From Ensifer adhaerens (lineage in GTDB: Bacteria > Pseudomonadota > Alphaproteobacteria > Rhizobiales > Rhizobiaceae): a stretch of DNA of 64,000 nt. Made by a program: the position numbers and the translations under genes. The notes beneath the pieces are model-generated. The model worked only from the letters and a program-made list of their open reading frames with translations. It did not search any database and had not been told where the DNA came from. Shown here in pieces: positions 18,011 through 26,361 of this stretch (positions are counted from its first letter, which is position 1; the number at the start of each line of letters is the position of its first letter). The DNA lies in NCBI RefSeq assembly GCF_002940685.1, contig NZ_PNFP01000002.1, positions 248,001 through 312,000 on the forward strand, in the 5' to 3' direction.

Positions 18011-18947
18011 GGACAACAACCTTGATACCGAGAGCGACGCGATCCTGATAACCGGGCCGACCGCCAGCGGCAAGTCTGCGCTTGCCGTCGAACTGGCGCG
18101 GCGGCACGGCGGCGTGGTCGTCAATGCCGACAGCATGCAGGTCTATGACACGCTGCGACTGTTGACGGCCCGGCCGGACGTCTCCGAGATGGGCGGCATC
18201 GAGCACTGTCTTTACGGCCATGTGCCGGCGACATCAGCCTATTCCACCGGGGCCTGGGTGCGCGAGGCGCAGGCGCTGGTCGCGCGGCTCAAGGGCGAAG
18301 GCCGCCTGCCGGTCTTCGTCGGAGGCACCGGGCTTTACTTCAGGGCGCTGACGGGTGGTCTCTCGGACATGCCGGAGATCCCGGCCGCGATCCGTGAGCG
18401 CTTGCGCGAGCGGCTGAAAATGGAGGGGCCGGAGGCGCTGCATCGCGACCTTGAGGCCAGGGACCCGGAAACGGCGGCGACGCTGAAGCCCGGCGATGGC
18501 CAGCGCATCGTGCGGGCGCTCGAGGTGGTGGAGGCGACCGGCAAGCCGATCCGCTTCTTCCAGAAGCAGACCGGGCCTATGATCGTCGATCCGGACCGGG
18601 CCGCAAAATACGTGGTGCTGCCGGAGCGCAAGCTCCTGCACGACCGCATCAATCGCCGCTTCGGGCTGATGCTGGCCGGAGGCGCGATCGACGAGGTCAA
18701 GGCGCTGCTTGCGCTCGATCTTCCACCGGAGATGCCCGTGATGAAGGCGATCGGCGTCAGCCAGATCGCCGCACTTCTAAGGGGCGAGCTCGACGAGGCC
18801 GAGGTGATTGAGCTGGGTGCCGCGGCGACGCGACAATATGCCAAGCGGCAGATGACCTGGTTTCGCAACCAGCTCGACGAAAGCTGGCAGCGCATCGAGA
18901 GCGGAGAGGCCGTGTTGTCGAGGGGAGGAGCCGGCGCCCGACCATGA
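18009..18947 (+). CDS. miaA: tRNA dimethylallyltransferase
   Basis: 312 residues. It adds the isopentenyl group to A37 of tRNAs that read UNN codons. The P-loop is GPTASGKSALAVELA at 16-30; then NADSMQVYDTL, the catalytic Asp-Ser region, FVGGTGLYFRALTGGLSD and the C-terminal TRQYAKRQMTWFRNQ motif that contacts tRNA. The ATG at 18009 shares bases with the serB ATG on the other strand. A further in-frame codon upstream is inside serB and would not fit. The stop overlaps the following small gene by ATGA. Confidence 0.96.
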   Translation: MDNNLDTESDAILITGPTASGKSALAVELARRHGGVVVNADSMQVYDTLRLLTARPDVSEMGGIEHCLYGHVPATSAYSTGAWVREAQALVARLKGEGRLPVFVGGTGLYFRALTGGLSDMPEIPAAIRERLRERLKMEGPEALHRDLEARDPETAATLKPGDGQRIVRALEVVEATGKPIRFFQKQTGPMIVDPDRAAKYVVLPERKLLHDRINRRFGLMLAGGAIDEVKALLALDLPPEMPVMKAIGVSQIAALLRGELDEAEVIELGAAATRQYAKRQMTWFRNQLDESWQRIESGEAVLSRGGAGARP

Positions 18948-19231
18948 ACAACGAGCAGGAATCACGACCCGACAGCGCGGAGATCCGCCTTTCTCCCGAT
19001 GAAGCCCTCGTACTTTTCGACCTTCTTTCCCGTTGGTGCGAGGAGAATGATGCTCCGACGCCAGCTGCGGAGTGCTTCGAAAGCACCGCTGAATGCGCGG
19101 TGCTGCACGGGCTGCTTGCGGATCTGGAAAAGCAACTGGTAGCACCTTTTCGGGCAGGCTACGCCGACGCCGTCAAAGGGGCCCGTCTCCGGCTTGCGGC
19201 ATCGTGGGACTATGCCGATTTGAGGGGCTGA
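18944..19231 (+). CDS. small protein of unknown function coupled to miaA
   Basis: 95 residues, acidic and probably helical (LSPDEALVLFDLLSRWCEEN, ECAVLHGLLADLEKQLVAPF). Its ATG overlaps the miaA stop as ATGA, and base composition by codon position looks like real coding sequence. No signal peptide or membrane segment is seen. I do not recognise the family. The coupling suggests it is made together with MiaA, but no function follows from that. Confidence 0.7.
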   Translation: MNNEQESRPDSAEIRLSPDEALVLFDLLSRWCEENDAPTPAAECFESTAECAVLHGLLADLEKQLVAPFRAGYADAVKGARLRLAASWDYADLRG

Positions 19232-19260
19232 CGCTTCAGTCTCGCTCGACGGGGCTGCGA

Positions 19261-19662
19261 TCAGTCCGCCAGGTTCAACTGCCAGGACACGCCGAAGCGG
19301 TCGTTGACCCAGCTGAAGCGCTGGCTGAAGCCGTAGTTGTCGAGCGGCATCAGTACCGCGCCGCCTTCGGCGAGCATGCCTGAGAGCGTGATGATCTCGT
19401 CCTCGCTCTGGCATTCGACGAAGAAGGAGAAGGACGGCGTGAAATCGAAGGCGTGCCTGACGGGGCTGTCGATGCATTTGACCCTTTGCGCGCCGAGCCG
19501 GAAAAGCGCCACCTTGACGCTGCCTTCGGGCCCCTGTTCGTCCGGGCCATAGCGCTCGACCTCCAGCACCTCGGCATTCGGAAACAGCGAGATGTAGAAG
19601 GCCATGGCGGCGTCGGCGACGCCCTCCTGGAACATCAAAAAAGGGGTGATGCTTGTGACCAT
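19261..19662 (-). CDS. VOC/PhnB-like protein
   Basis: 133 residues of the PhnB-like (3-demethylubiquinone methyltransferase-like) branch of the vicinal-oxygen-chelate fold. It begins SITPFLMFQEGVADAAMAFYISLF, then EGSVKVALFRLGAQRVKCIDSP and ends YGFSQRFSWVNDRFGVSWQLNL, the usual family ending. These proteins are small metal-binding or antibiotic/epoxide-type enzymes, most without a known substrate. It is convergent with the small miaA-coupled gene, with 29 bases between stops. Confidence 0.85.
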   Translation of the reverse strand: MVTSITPFLMFQEGVADAAMAFYISLFPNAEVLEVERYGPDEQGPEGSVKVALFRLGAQRVKCIDSPVRHAFDFTPSFSFFVECQSEDEIITLSGMLAEGGAVLMPLDNYGFSQRFSWVNDRFGVSWQLNLAD

Positions 19663-19781
19663 GGCGCGCTCCCGTCTTCGTCGGTCGTTCGGCAGACCTT
19701 TTGAGCGATCCTACCCCAAGGTGTCGCCACGACAACGGGCGGCTTGCCCGATTGTTCCCGCGTTGCTCCCGTCCACTGCAA

Positions 19782-20174
19782 TCAGGCCAGAAGCGGCCAC
19801 AGCATCAAGGCGATGCCGAGGATGCTGACCGCAAACAGGATCGAGCGGAGCACCGGGATGCCGATTGCATAGACCAGCCAGAAGGCGAGCCGCGCCGAAA
19901 GCCAGACGATCGCGCCGATCGCTGTCGTCGCGTTGCCCGCGCCGGTGATTTCGACCGCAAGCAGCGCGGAGGCGGCGAAGGGAAATGTCTCGAGGAAGTT
20001 TGCCTGCGCGCGTTTCAGCCGCCCGACCAGGGGTGTCGGCGGCGGTACGGCCGCTTCGCGCGAGGAGAGCGACCAGGCCAACCCGTTCTGGCGGGTCTGG
20101 AGTTGGGCTGCGACGAAAACCTGGACGATGCCGAAGATGCAGCCGAGCGAAAGAACGGTCATCTCCACACTCAT
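19782..20174 (-). CDS. MAPEG family membrane protein
   Basis: 130 residues with four predicted membrane helices (VEMTVLSLGCIFGIVQVFVAAQ; FPFAASALLAVEI; IGAIVWLSARLAFWLVYAIG; LRSILFAVSILGIALMLWPLL). The pattern AQLQTRQNGL-W-RLKRAQANFLETFP matches the MAPEG family (membrane proteins in eicosanoid and glutathione metabolism); the R-A-NFLE segment is the conserved glutathione-binding helix. ATG 20174 is preferred over upstream in-frame codons. It diverges from an HxlR regulator across a gap with a perfect 12-bp palindrome and is its likely target. Confidence 0.82.
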   Translation of the reverse strand: MSVEMTVLSLGCIFGIVQVFVAAQLQTRQNGLAWSLSSREAAVPPPTPLVGRLKRAQANFLETFPFAASALLAVEITGAGNATTAIGAIVWLSARLAFWLVYAIGIPVLRSILFAVSILGIALMLWPLLA

Positions 20175-20283
20175 GGCCGCGCTCCGAAAACCGTCTCGAA
20201 CCGCGCCTTTCCGAGTGCCAGTGCCGTTGCAGCCATCGTGCTTTCCTCCCGCATTGATTGCTGAAAGCACGCTAACTCTCTGG

Positions 20284-20295
20284 TACGATATCGTA
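20284..20295. promoter_or_regulatory. perfect palindrome TACGATATCGTA, likely HxlR operator
   Basis: A fully self-complementary 12-mer in the 158-base gap between the divergent MAPEG (20174) and HxlR (20333) genes. The centred position, 38 bases before the HxlR start, fits autoregulation. HxlR proteins bind short A/T-centred palindromes as dimers. Confidence 0.6.
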
Positions 20296-20332
20296 AATAC
20301 GGACAAAAAGGATAGTATGGAGGGTAAGCGGC

Positions 20333-20746
20333 ATGACGGAACAAGCCGTGGCACCGGACCGGGGCGTCGGGCCCAAAGTCTCCAGCCTGACCGGTCTCGA
20401 CATGCGCCATATCCGGCTCTGCCCTGCCATCGCCTTCAACCAGATCGTCGGGGGGCGCTACAAGCTCCACATCCTCTGCGTGCTCGAAGGCGGCACGCAC
20501 CGCTATGGCGAAATTGGACGCTCGCTGCTTCGCGGTGGGCTCGGAAAGCCGATCACCCCGCGCATTCTCAGCCGAGAACTGCGGGAACTGGAGGAGCGCG
20601 GCCTGATCAGCCGCCGGGACTATCCGGTGGTTCCGCGCAAGGTGGAGTACAGCCTGACCGAAAAGGGGCGGGCGCTGATGCCGATCCTTGCCGAGATCGT
20701 GCGCTGGGGCGCAACCGGGGCGCACGAGCAAATCCTCGGGATATGA
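20333..20746 (+). CDS. HxlR-family transcriptional regulator
   Basis: 137 residues with the HxlR winged helix: CPAIAFNQIVGGRYKLHILCVLEGG with the conserved cysteine at residue 30, then RYGEIGRSLLRGG, PRILSRELRELEERGLISRRDYPVVPRKVEYSLTEKGRAL. The GGRYK and EYSLTEKG motifs are diagnostic. This class often senses quinones or aldehydes through the cysteine. It is divergent from the MAPEG gene. Confidence 0.9.
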   Translation: MTEQAVAPDRGVGPKVSSLTGLDMRHIRLCPAIAFNQIVGGRYKLHILCVLEGGTHRYGEIGRSLLRGGLGKPITPRILSRELRELEERGLISRRDYPVVPRKVEYSLTEKGRALMPILAEIVRWGATGAHEQILGI

Positions 20747-20993
20747 TTTCCTCCTGCCGGCCCCTAATGCGCTTTCACAGCCGAGAACCAACCGAAAGCG
20801 CTTCGGCGTCGGCGACTGTGAGCCCGACGCACCCATCGGTCATTGTCCGCAAATTGTGGGTGTCCGAAACGGCAAATTCTGCGACTTTGCGAAAGTCAGG
20901 GAAACAAGTTTTGCTTTAATCAGGATTTTTGCGATACCACCACAAGTTAGGTACTCTCTCAATCGCGATTACAAATCGACGAGAGGAACGACA

Positions 20994-21374
20994 ATGACCG
21001 ATCAGCAAGCAAACGCCCCATTTGATGGCCCTCAAATGCAGGGAACGCGTTACGAGCGTGCCGATATGTCAGGCGCTAACTTCGATGGCGTAAATCTCGC
21101 AGACGCACGATTTTACGCTGTTTTGACGAACGCGAAATTCATCGACACCAATTTATGCGAGGCGGAATTTGACGATGTGAACCTTGCGGGGGCACGCTTT
21201 GATAACGTCAATCTGTCTGGAGCCGCCGTCACGAATGCAAACCTATCGCGATTGACCATAAGCGGTGTCACATTGGCAGATTCGGACATCAAAGATGCCG
21301 ATTTGACCGGAACGCGGATCAATGGCGTTCTCGTTACCGATCTATTCGAGGCCTATAATCAGGCGAAAAGCTGA
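20994..21374 (+). CDS. pentapeptide-repeat protein
   Basis: 126 residues; from about residue 15 to 115 the protein is built of A(D/N)LXX-type repeats: YERADMSGANFDGVNLADAR, KFIDTNLCEAEFDDVNLAGA, VTNANLSRLTISGVTLADSD. This predicts a right-handed quadrilateral beta-helix. The function is not known; some relatives mimic DNA or protect gyrase, but nothing shows that here. GAGAGGAA precedes ATG 20994. The gene and its 250-base upstream region are visibly richer in A/T than their neighbours, a possible sign of transfer. Confidence 0.85.
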   Translation: MTDQQANAPFDGPQMQGTRYERADMSGANFDGVNLADARFYAVLTNAKFIDTNLCEAEFDDVNLAGARFDNVNLSGAAVTNANLSRLTISGVTLADSDIKDADLTGTRINGVLVTDLFEAYNQAKS

Positions 21375-21772
21375 GGGTCAGTTGCTAGGTCGACGATAGG
21401 CAAAGCTCGAAAGTGACATTTCGGAGCAATCTGAAACATGATCAGCTCACGCAGTGTGATCCCAAAGCCGGGTAAGGAAAGTGGCTTGCTTGATCCGTCC
21501 CGGTTGGTAGCAGCCTAAACCGCGCAGTTTTGCGGCTAATTTTTGCGACGCCCAATGTCCGCAATGGGCCAGAAGCGGACACCGGTGGCATTTGCTACAT
21601 AATCCCGTAATTGTGCGCGCCCGTTGAGGCGTCGACGGGCGATGTCCAGAAGACCGGCGCTCCCAGAGTTGTTCACGCACTGCCGCCCGCAGCGCATGTC
21701 TAGACGAAACGCTTTTACATCTCTGGTTGTCATCGGGCAAATGGAGCGCCCGCCGTTTCACGCCTTCGCTGC
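21375..21772. repeat. intergenic region with a dispersed rhizobial repeat fragment
   Basis: About 400 bases without a convincing gene. Around 21550-21600, on the minus strand, the DNA translates as VRFWPIADIGRRK, a phrase I recognise from many spurious small proteins in rhizobial genomes that arise from one dispersed sequence (GTCCGCTTCTGGCCCATTGC). The 104- and 65-codon minus-strand frames here have no ribosome site or family resemblance. Confidence 0.5.
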
Positions 21773-23821
21773 CTAGGGCTTGCGGATGATGCTGCCGAGG
21801 GGCCGCTTCAACAGGCTTTCGCGCAGCGACCCTTGGCGTGGCCGTTCGCCGGACGCCGGGTCGGCCGGCGGCGGACGGCGTTGCGCCTGATCGGTCGCCG
21901 GCGGCTCGTTCAAGAGCTGCTGGCGGATCTGGTTGAAGCGTTCCAGTTCCGGATTGACGGGGGCAGCGGCGCGCGGAAGCATGTCCGGCCGATAGGGCTC
22001 GATCTCAGGCTGCGGCTCGCTGAAGCCCTGTTCCGGCTCCTCCTCTGCCGCTGCGCCGAGTTCCGTCTCCCAGCGCTGCGCCTCGCTGACGCTCTGCGCC
22101 GCCAAGTAGCTCTGCTGGAAGCTCGAGATGTCCGGCCCGTTGATGGCGCGCATGCGGCTGACGATCGCGCGCAGGTCGACGGTCGGCGGGTGGTCTTCGT
22201 CGATGCGGTCGGTGATCCCGTGGGCGCGCGGCAGCCGCTCCTCGGCGATGCGGGAAAAGCGCATGCGCATCGGTACGGAGACGGCTTCGCCGAAGGCGAT
22301 CGCTTCGCCGTTGCCGATCGAGGAGATGAAGCTGGTGGTCGATGTCGACGAGTTCGGAATGGCCGAGCGGATGATGTCCTGGTCGCGGTCGTTGGCAAGC
22401 CGCATGGCAAAGACCGTCGAGCACTGCGACAGGATCGTCGGGTCGAGTTCGCCGGGGCGCTGGGTGACGATGCCGAGCGAGACGCCGTACTTGCGGCCTT
22501 CCTTGGCGATGCGGGCGATCGCCTGGCGCGTCGGCAGGAAGCCGAGCGAGGGGTCGGCGGGCACGTAGCGATGCGCCTCCTCGCAGACGACGAGCATATG
22601 GATGCCGCCATTGCTCCAGAGCCCGATTTCAAAGGCCATGCGGCAAAGAACGGAGGCGACGGAGTTGACGACTTCCGAGGGGATGCCTGCGAGCTGGAAG
22701 GTGGCGATCGGCCGGCCGTCGCCGGGGATGCGGAACACCCGGGCGATCGTGTCCTGGATGGTGTCGGTGATCGTGTTCGAGGAGAACATGAAATGATAGC
22801 GCGGGTCGTTGATCGCCGAGGCGATCCTGACCTTGAGCGAGCGCAGATGCGGCTTGTCGTTGCGCCCCTCGAGACGGCCGATGCGTTCGTCGATCAGCGC
22901 CAGGAGATCGGCGATGCGGTAAGGCACCGGCGTGTCGGCGGTGATCGAGCTCTTTTCCGTCTGACGCCGCACGATGCCGGCTTCGCCGCCGCCGCCGCGG
23001 AAGGCCTTCTTGGCCTCGGGAATGAGGTCGCGCAGCATGTCGAGTTCATCCGGCGGGGCCGGGCGGCCGCGGAAGATCACCTCGGCGAATTCTTCCAGAC
23101 GGAAGAACCAGAAGGGCAGGTCGAGCGTGTCGGTGTCGATGACGACGGCAAGGTCGGGAAAGGCGGCGGCGAACTCGTTGTGCGGGTCGAGGATCAGCAC
23201 GCGCAGCTTGGGATCGGCCGCTATCGCCCGGTTGAGCAGCAGTGTGACGGCGGTCGACTTGCCGACGCCCGTCGTGCCGACGATGGCGAAATGCTTGGCG
23301 AGCATCGAAGGCACGTGAATGGTCGCATCCAGGCTCTCGTCCTGGGTCAGCTTGCCGATGATGCAGCTGTCGCTGCGGCCGGAATCGTAGATGCGCGCAA
23401 GGTCGGCGGCGCGGATACGGTGGGCGATGGCGCCGAGATAGGGGTACTGGCTGATGCCGGCGGAAAACTCTTCGCGCCCGTCGGGCCCCTTGTGGACCTC
23501 CCCCATCAGCTCGACCTCGATGCGGAAGGTGTTGTTGGCCTCTTCGCCCCATTCGCTGGAGGCGGTCTGCATCGAATAGACCAGCGCTACCACGCGGTTC
23601 CGGCCGACGGAAATGGAGATCAGGCGGCCGACGGACCAGAGCTCGGTCAGCGACGTCTCGCCGCTCTCGGCTATGGCGGCAATGGTGGCGCGCGCGCCGT
23701 TGCAGGCAACCACGCGCCCGAGGAAGCGGTTACCAGGCTTCAGGCCGTCACGGCGATCCTGCTCTCCGGCACGGATCGAGGAATGAAGTTCATTGTTCAG
23801 CAACGCAGGAAACCCCGGCAA
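21773..23821 (-). CDS. HerA/DUF87-type ATPase
   Basis: 682 residues. An N-terminal HAS-barrel-like domain (PGNRFLGRVVACNGARATI) precedes the helicase core: Walker A GTTGVGKST at 182-190, then LRVLILDPHNEFAAAFP, and Walker B HMLVVCEEAHRY near 405, with an Arg-finger/sensor region QRPGELDPTILSQCSTVFAMRLAND. HerA-type ATPases translocate on double-stranded DNA, often with the nuclease NurA; no nuclease gene is adjacent. The last ~110 residues are Pro/Glu/Arg-rich and probably disordered. The start codon is TTG, the first in the frame that includes the conserved N-terminus. Confidence 0.85.
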   Translation of the reverse strand: MPGFPALLNNELHSSIRAGEQDRRDGLKPGNRFLGRVVACNGARATIAAIAESGETSLTELWSVGRLISISVGRNRVVALVYSMQTASSEWGEEANNTFRIEVELMGEVHKGPDGREEFSAGISQYPYLGAIAHRIRAADLARIYDSGRSDSCIIGKLTQDESLDATIHVPSMLAKHFAIVGTTGVGKSTAVTLLLNRAIAADPKLRVLILDPHNEFAAAFPDLAVVIDTDTLDLPFWFFRLEEFAEVIFRGRPAPPDELDMLRDLIPEAKKAFRGGGGEAGIVRRQTEKSSITADTPVPYRIADLLALIDERIGRLEGRNDKPHLRSLKVRIASAINDPRYHFMFSSNTITDTIQDTIARVFRIPGDGRPIATFQLAGIPSEVVNSVASVLCRMAFEIGLWSNGGIHMLVVCEEAHRYVPADPSLGFLPTRQAIARIAKEGRKYGVSLGIVTQRPGELDPTILSQCSTVFAMRLANDRDQDIIRSAIPNSSTSTTSFISSIGNGEAIAFGEAVSVPMRMRFSRIAEERLPRAHGITDRIDEDHPPTVDLRAIVSRMRAINGPDISSFQQSYLAAQSVSEAQRWETELGAAAEEEPEQGFSEPQPEIEPYRPDMLPRAAAPVNPELERFNQIRQQLLNEPPATDQAQRRPPPADPASGERPRQGSLRESLLKRPLGSIIRKP

Positions 23822-23920
23822 TACGGCCCCTTATCTTAGCTCCAGGGGATTTAATAAGTGGTTTCGAGATGTTGCCGCGGCAAAGCGGCGGCAACTGAGC
23901 CGGCGCTCGGCACGTCATCG

Positions 23921-24487
23921 TCAGCCGTTGACCGCGCGGCTTGCGCTTTCATGGGCGGCGCCCGCGACAAACGACCGGAACAGCACGCGCCCTTCCGGCC
24001 AGTCGCCCAATCCACTCCTGCCGTTGATGTGACCAAGGGCACCGACCTCGACCAAGCCGCTTCCCCATTGCGCGGCCCGCATCTGAGCGTAGCCGACACT
24101 GCCAAAGGGGTCGTTGGAGCTGGCAACGACAAGCGAAGGGAAACGGAATCGTTCCGCCGGAACCGCGGCAAACCCGGCAGCCTCGGCCGGAAAGGCCGGG
24201 CATGCGGGGTCGGGAACCGCAACCAGGAAGGCGCCGGCGACGGGCAGCACGGACGCCTTCTGCCAATGGGCGACGAGCAAACAGGCGAGGCTGTGGGCGA
24301 CGAGAAGGGGCGGTTCGTCGGCCGAGGCAACGGCGCTGTCGAGTGCGGCGATCCAGTCTGCGAGGTTCGGTCTATCCCAATCGCTCGGCTGGAAGCGGCG
24401 CAGGTCGGGGTTCGCCCGTTCCCAGTGGCTCTGCCAATGGGTCTCGCCGGAGTTGCCGATGCCGGGCAGAATGATGATATCGCGCAT
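23921..24487 (-). CDS. RBBP9/YdeN family alpha/beta hydrolase
   Basis: 188 residues of the small serine-hydrolase family related to human RBBP9. It starts MRDIIILPGIGNSGETHWQSHWE, the family signature. The triad is S66 (LVAHSLAC), D126 (SSNDPFGS) and H153 (GALGHINGRSGLGDWPEG). It is a cytosolic enzyme with unknown natural substrate. It diverges from an Lrp/AsnC regulator across 113 bases and may be controlled by it. Confidence 0.92.
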   Translation of the reverse strand: MRDIIILPGIGNSGETHWQSHWERANPDLRRFQPSDWDRPNLADWIAALDSAVASADEPPLLVAHSLACLLVAHWQKASVLPVAGAFLVAVPDPACPAFPAEAAGFAAVPAERFRFPSLVVASSNDPFGSVGYAQMRAAQWGSGLVEVGALGHINGRSGLGDWPEGRVLFRSFVAGAAHESASRAVNG

Positions 24488-24600
24488 GTTTTCCTCTCAT
24501 TTTAGATTTTCTCGAAATTGACCGCTTCCACCGCGGGCGTGAATGGGAAATCATCGGAAAGAGCCCGCGTTTGCCGATGGATTAAAGGTGAGATCTGACT

Positions 24601-25071
24601 ATGGCCCGTATCGATCAATTTCCCCTCGACCCGACCGACATCGCCATCGTCGAAATCCTGCAGGAGGACGGTCGCATCGCGGTCTCGGAGCTCGGGCGCC
24701 GCATCGGCCTGTCGCAGCCGGCAACTTCGGAGCGGGTCAAGCGGCTGGAGGAGCGCGGCGTCATCTCGGGCTATGGCGCGCGCATCGATGCGGCACGCCT
24801 CGGCCTTGGCATGATGGCGGTGATCCGGCTGAAGACGACGCACGAGCATATCCGCGCCTGCCTCAAGCAGTTTTCGCAGATGCCGCAGGTGATCGAAGTG
24901 CTGCGGCTGACGGGCGAGGATTGTTTCCTCCTCAAGGTGCTGGTGCCGACGCCGGGCGAACTGGAGACGATCGTCGACACGATCGCCCGCTATGGCGCGG
25001 TGACGACGTCGCTGGTCTTGAGTGGCGAGCCGCCGAAGCCGATCGGGCGGGCGCTGATCCAGCGCGTCTGA
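24601..25071 (+). CDS. Lrp/AsnC-family transcriptional regulator
   Basis: 156 residues. N-terminal helix-turn-helix (LDPTDIAIVEILQEDGRIAVSELGRRIGLSQPATSERVKRLEERGVI, 8-55) and C-terminal RAM/ACT-like effector domain (MMAVIRLKTTHEHIRACLKQF, EVLRLTGEDCFLLKVLVP). The family senses amino acids and forms octamers. Divergent to the RBBP9-like hydrolase; between them CATCGG (24552) and CCGATG (24574) form a loose inverted repeat. Confidence 0.93.
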   Translation: MARIDQFPLDPTDIAIVEILQEDGRIAVSELGRRIGLSQPATSERVKRLEERGVISGYGARIDAARLGLGMMAVIRLKTTHEHIRACLKQFSQMPQVIEVLRLTGEDCFLLKVLVPTPGELETIVDTIARYGAVTTSLVLSGEPPKPIGRALIQRV

Positions 25072-25231
25072 GGCTCGGCCGATGCGCTGAAAGCATCGCT
25101 GTCATCACTTGACGAAAATCAATGCGCATCGGCTCTGCACGCGGGATAATTTGCGCATCGACCAGCCACGGCTGCCCGCGTGGTTCTCAGAGGTGTTGCT
25201 GGTCACCAGTGCTCAAGGGGCGGGGGAAGCC

Positions 25232-26329
25232 ATGAGCAATGCGATTGCCACTATCATCCGGACGCCCATTCTCTGGCTGCTGATCTTCGTGCCGATTGCG
25301 ATCGCCGGCGAACATCTTTGGCCGGATGCCCATACACTGCTCTTCCTGCTGTCGGTGGCGGCGATCGTGCCGCTGGCCGCGCTCCTGAGCCAGGCGACCG
25401 AAGCGGTGGCTGCGCGCACCGGCGACACGGTCGGCGCGCTCTTGAATGCCACGCTCGGCAACCTGACCGAACTGGTCATCGCGTTGATGGCGCTTGCCGC
25501 CGGGCAATATCTGCTGGTCAAGGCTTCGCTCGCCGGTGCGATCGTCACCAACACGCTGTTCATGCTGGGTGGCTCGTTTCTCCTGGGCGGGTTGAAGTTT
25601 CACCTGCAGGAGTTCAACCGCGTCAATGCGCGCTTTCTGGCGAGCCTTTTGTTCATGGCGACGATCGCCGTGCTCGTGCCTTCGCTGATCGAGGCTGCCG
25701 ACGGCCTGCCGCAGGCCGCCTTCACCCAGCAACTGAGCGCCGGCCTCTCCATTGTCCTCATCATCGTCTACGGGCTCTGGATGCTGTTTTCGCTGAAGAC
25801 TCATAGCGAACTGTTCGTCTCGGCCGCCTCGGAGCATGGCGGCGACGAGGCGCATTGGCCGCTTTCGGTCGGCATCATCGTGCTGCTGGTGGTGACCGTG
25901 CTGGTGGCGCTCGTCAGCGAAGTCTTCGTCGGCTCGGTGCAGGTGGCGGCCGAGGAGCTGGGCATGACGCCTGCCTTCGTCGGCTTCGTCGTCGTCGCGC
26001 TCGTCGGTGCTGCGGCCGAGATGGCGACGGCCTTCTCCGCGGCGCGCAAGGATCGGCTGGACCTGAGCGTCGGCATTGCGCTCGGCAGCGCCGTGCAGAT
26101 CGCGCTTTTCGTCGCGCCGCTCCTGGTGCTCTTGAGTTACGTGCTCGGGCCGCAGCCGATGGACCTGCAGTTCTGGCCGGGCGCCATCGTGATGATGCTG
26201 GTCGCGACCATGGCCGCAACGCTGCTTTCGAACGGTGGGCGCTCCGCCTGGTACATGGGCGTGCTGGCGCTGACCGTCTATGTGATCTTCGCCATGACGC
26301 TGTTCCTGCTGCCGCCGCAGGTGCCTTGA
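25232..26329 (+). CDS. calcium/proton antiporter (CaCA superfamily, Cax type)
   Basis: 365 residues, about eleven membrane helices. The two inverted alpha repeats carry the cation-binding glutamates: LLNATLGNLTELVIALMAL (first repeat) and FVVVALVGAAAEMATAFSAARKDRLDLSVGIALGSAVQIALFV (second repeat). The GNLTE and ALGSA-Q elements are diagnostic. An acidic/His loop (HGGDEAH) lies between the halves. It exports Ca2+ in exchange for protons. ATG 25232 after GGGGGAAGC is the start; the frame is open upstream without a family match. Confidence 0.92.
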   Translation: MSNAIATIIRTPILWLLIFVPIAIAGEHLWPDAHTLLFLLSVAAIVPLAALLSQATEAVAARTGDTVGALLNATLGNLTELVIALMALAAGQYLLVKASLAGAIVTNTLFMLGGSFLLGGLKFHLQEFNRVNARFLASLLFMATIAVLVPSLIEAADGLPQAAFTQQLSAGLSIVLIIVYGLWMLFSLKTHSELFVSAASEHGGDEAHWPLSVGIIVLLVVTVLVALVSEVFVGSVQVAAEELGMTPAFVGFVVVALVGAAAEMATAFSAARKDRLDLSVGIALGSAVQIALFVAPLLVLLSYVLGPQPMDLQFWPGAIVMMLVATMAATLLSNGGRSAWYMGVLALTVYVIFAMTLFLLPPQVP

Positions 26330-26361
26330 GGCAGGCTCTCGTCAGCGCCCTGCGGTCCGGA

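Noticed and set aside
16560-18221. 553-codon minus-strand frame covering the acetyltransferase and serB
   Set aside because: Only its last 188 residues are a real protein (the acetyltransferase); the rest is serB read in the wrong frame.
21447-21761. 104-codon minus-strand frame
   Set aside because: Composition and the presence of the dispersed repeat phrase in the neighbouring frame point to repeat DNA, not a gene.
21833-23839. Long open frame (about 668 codons, plus strand) opposite the HerA-like gene
   Set aside because: Shadow of the minus-strand ATPase gene, whose Walker motifs are intact; the plus-strand protein is low-complexity Arg/Asp/Gly.
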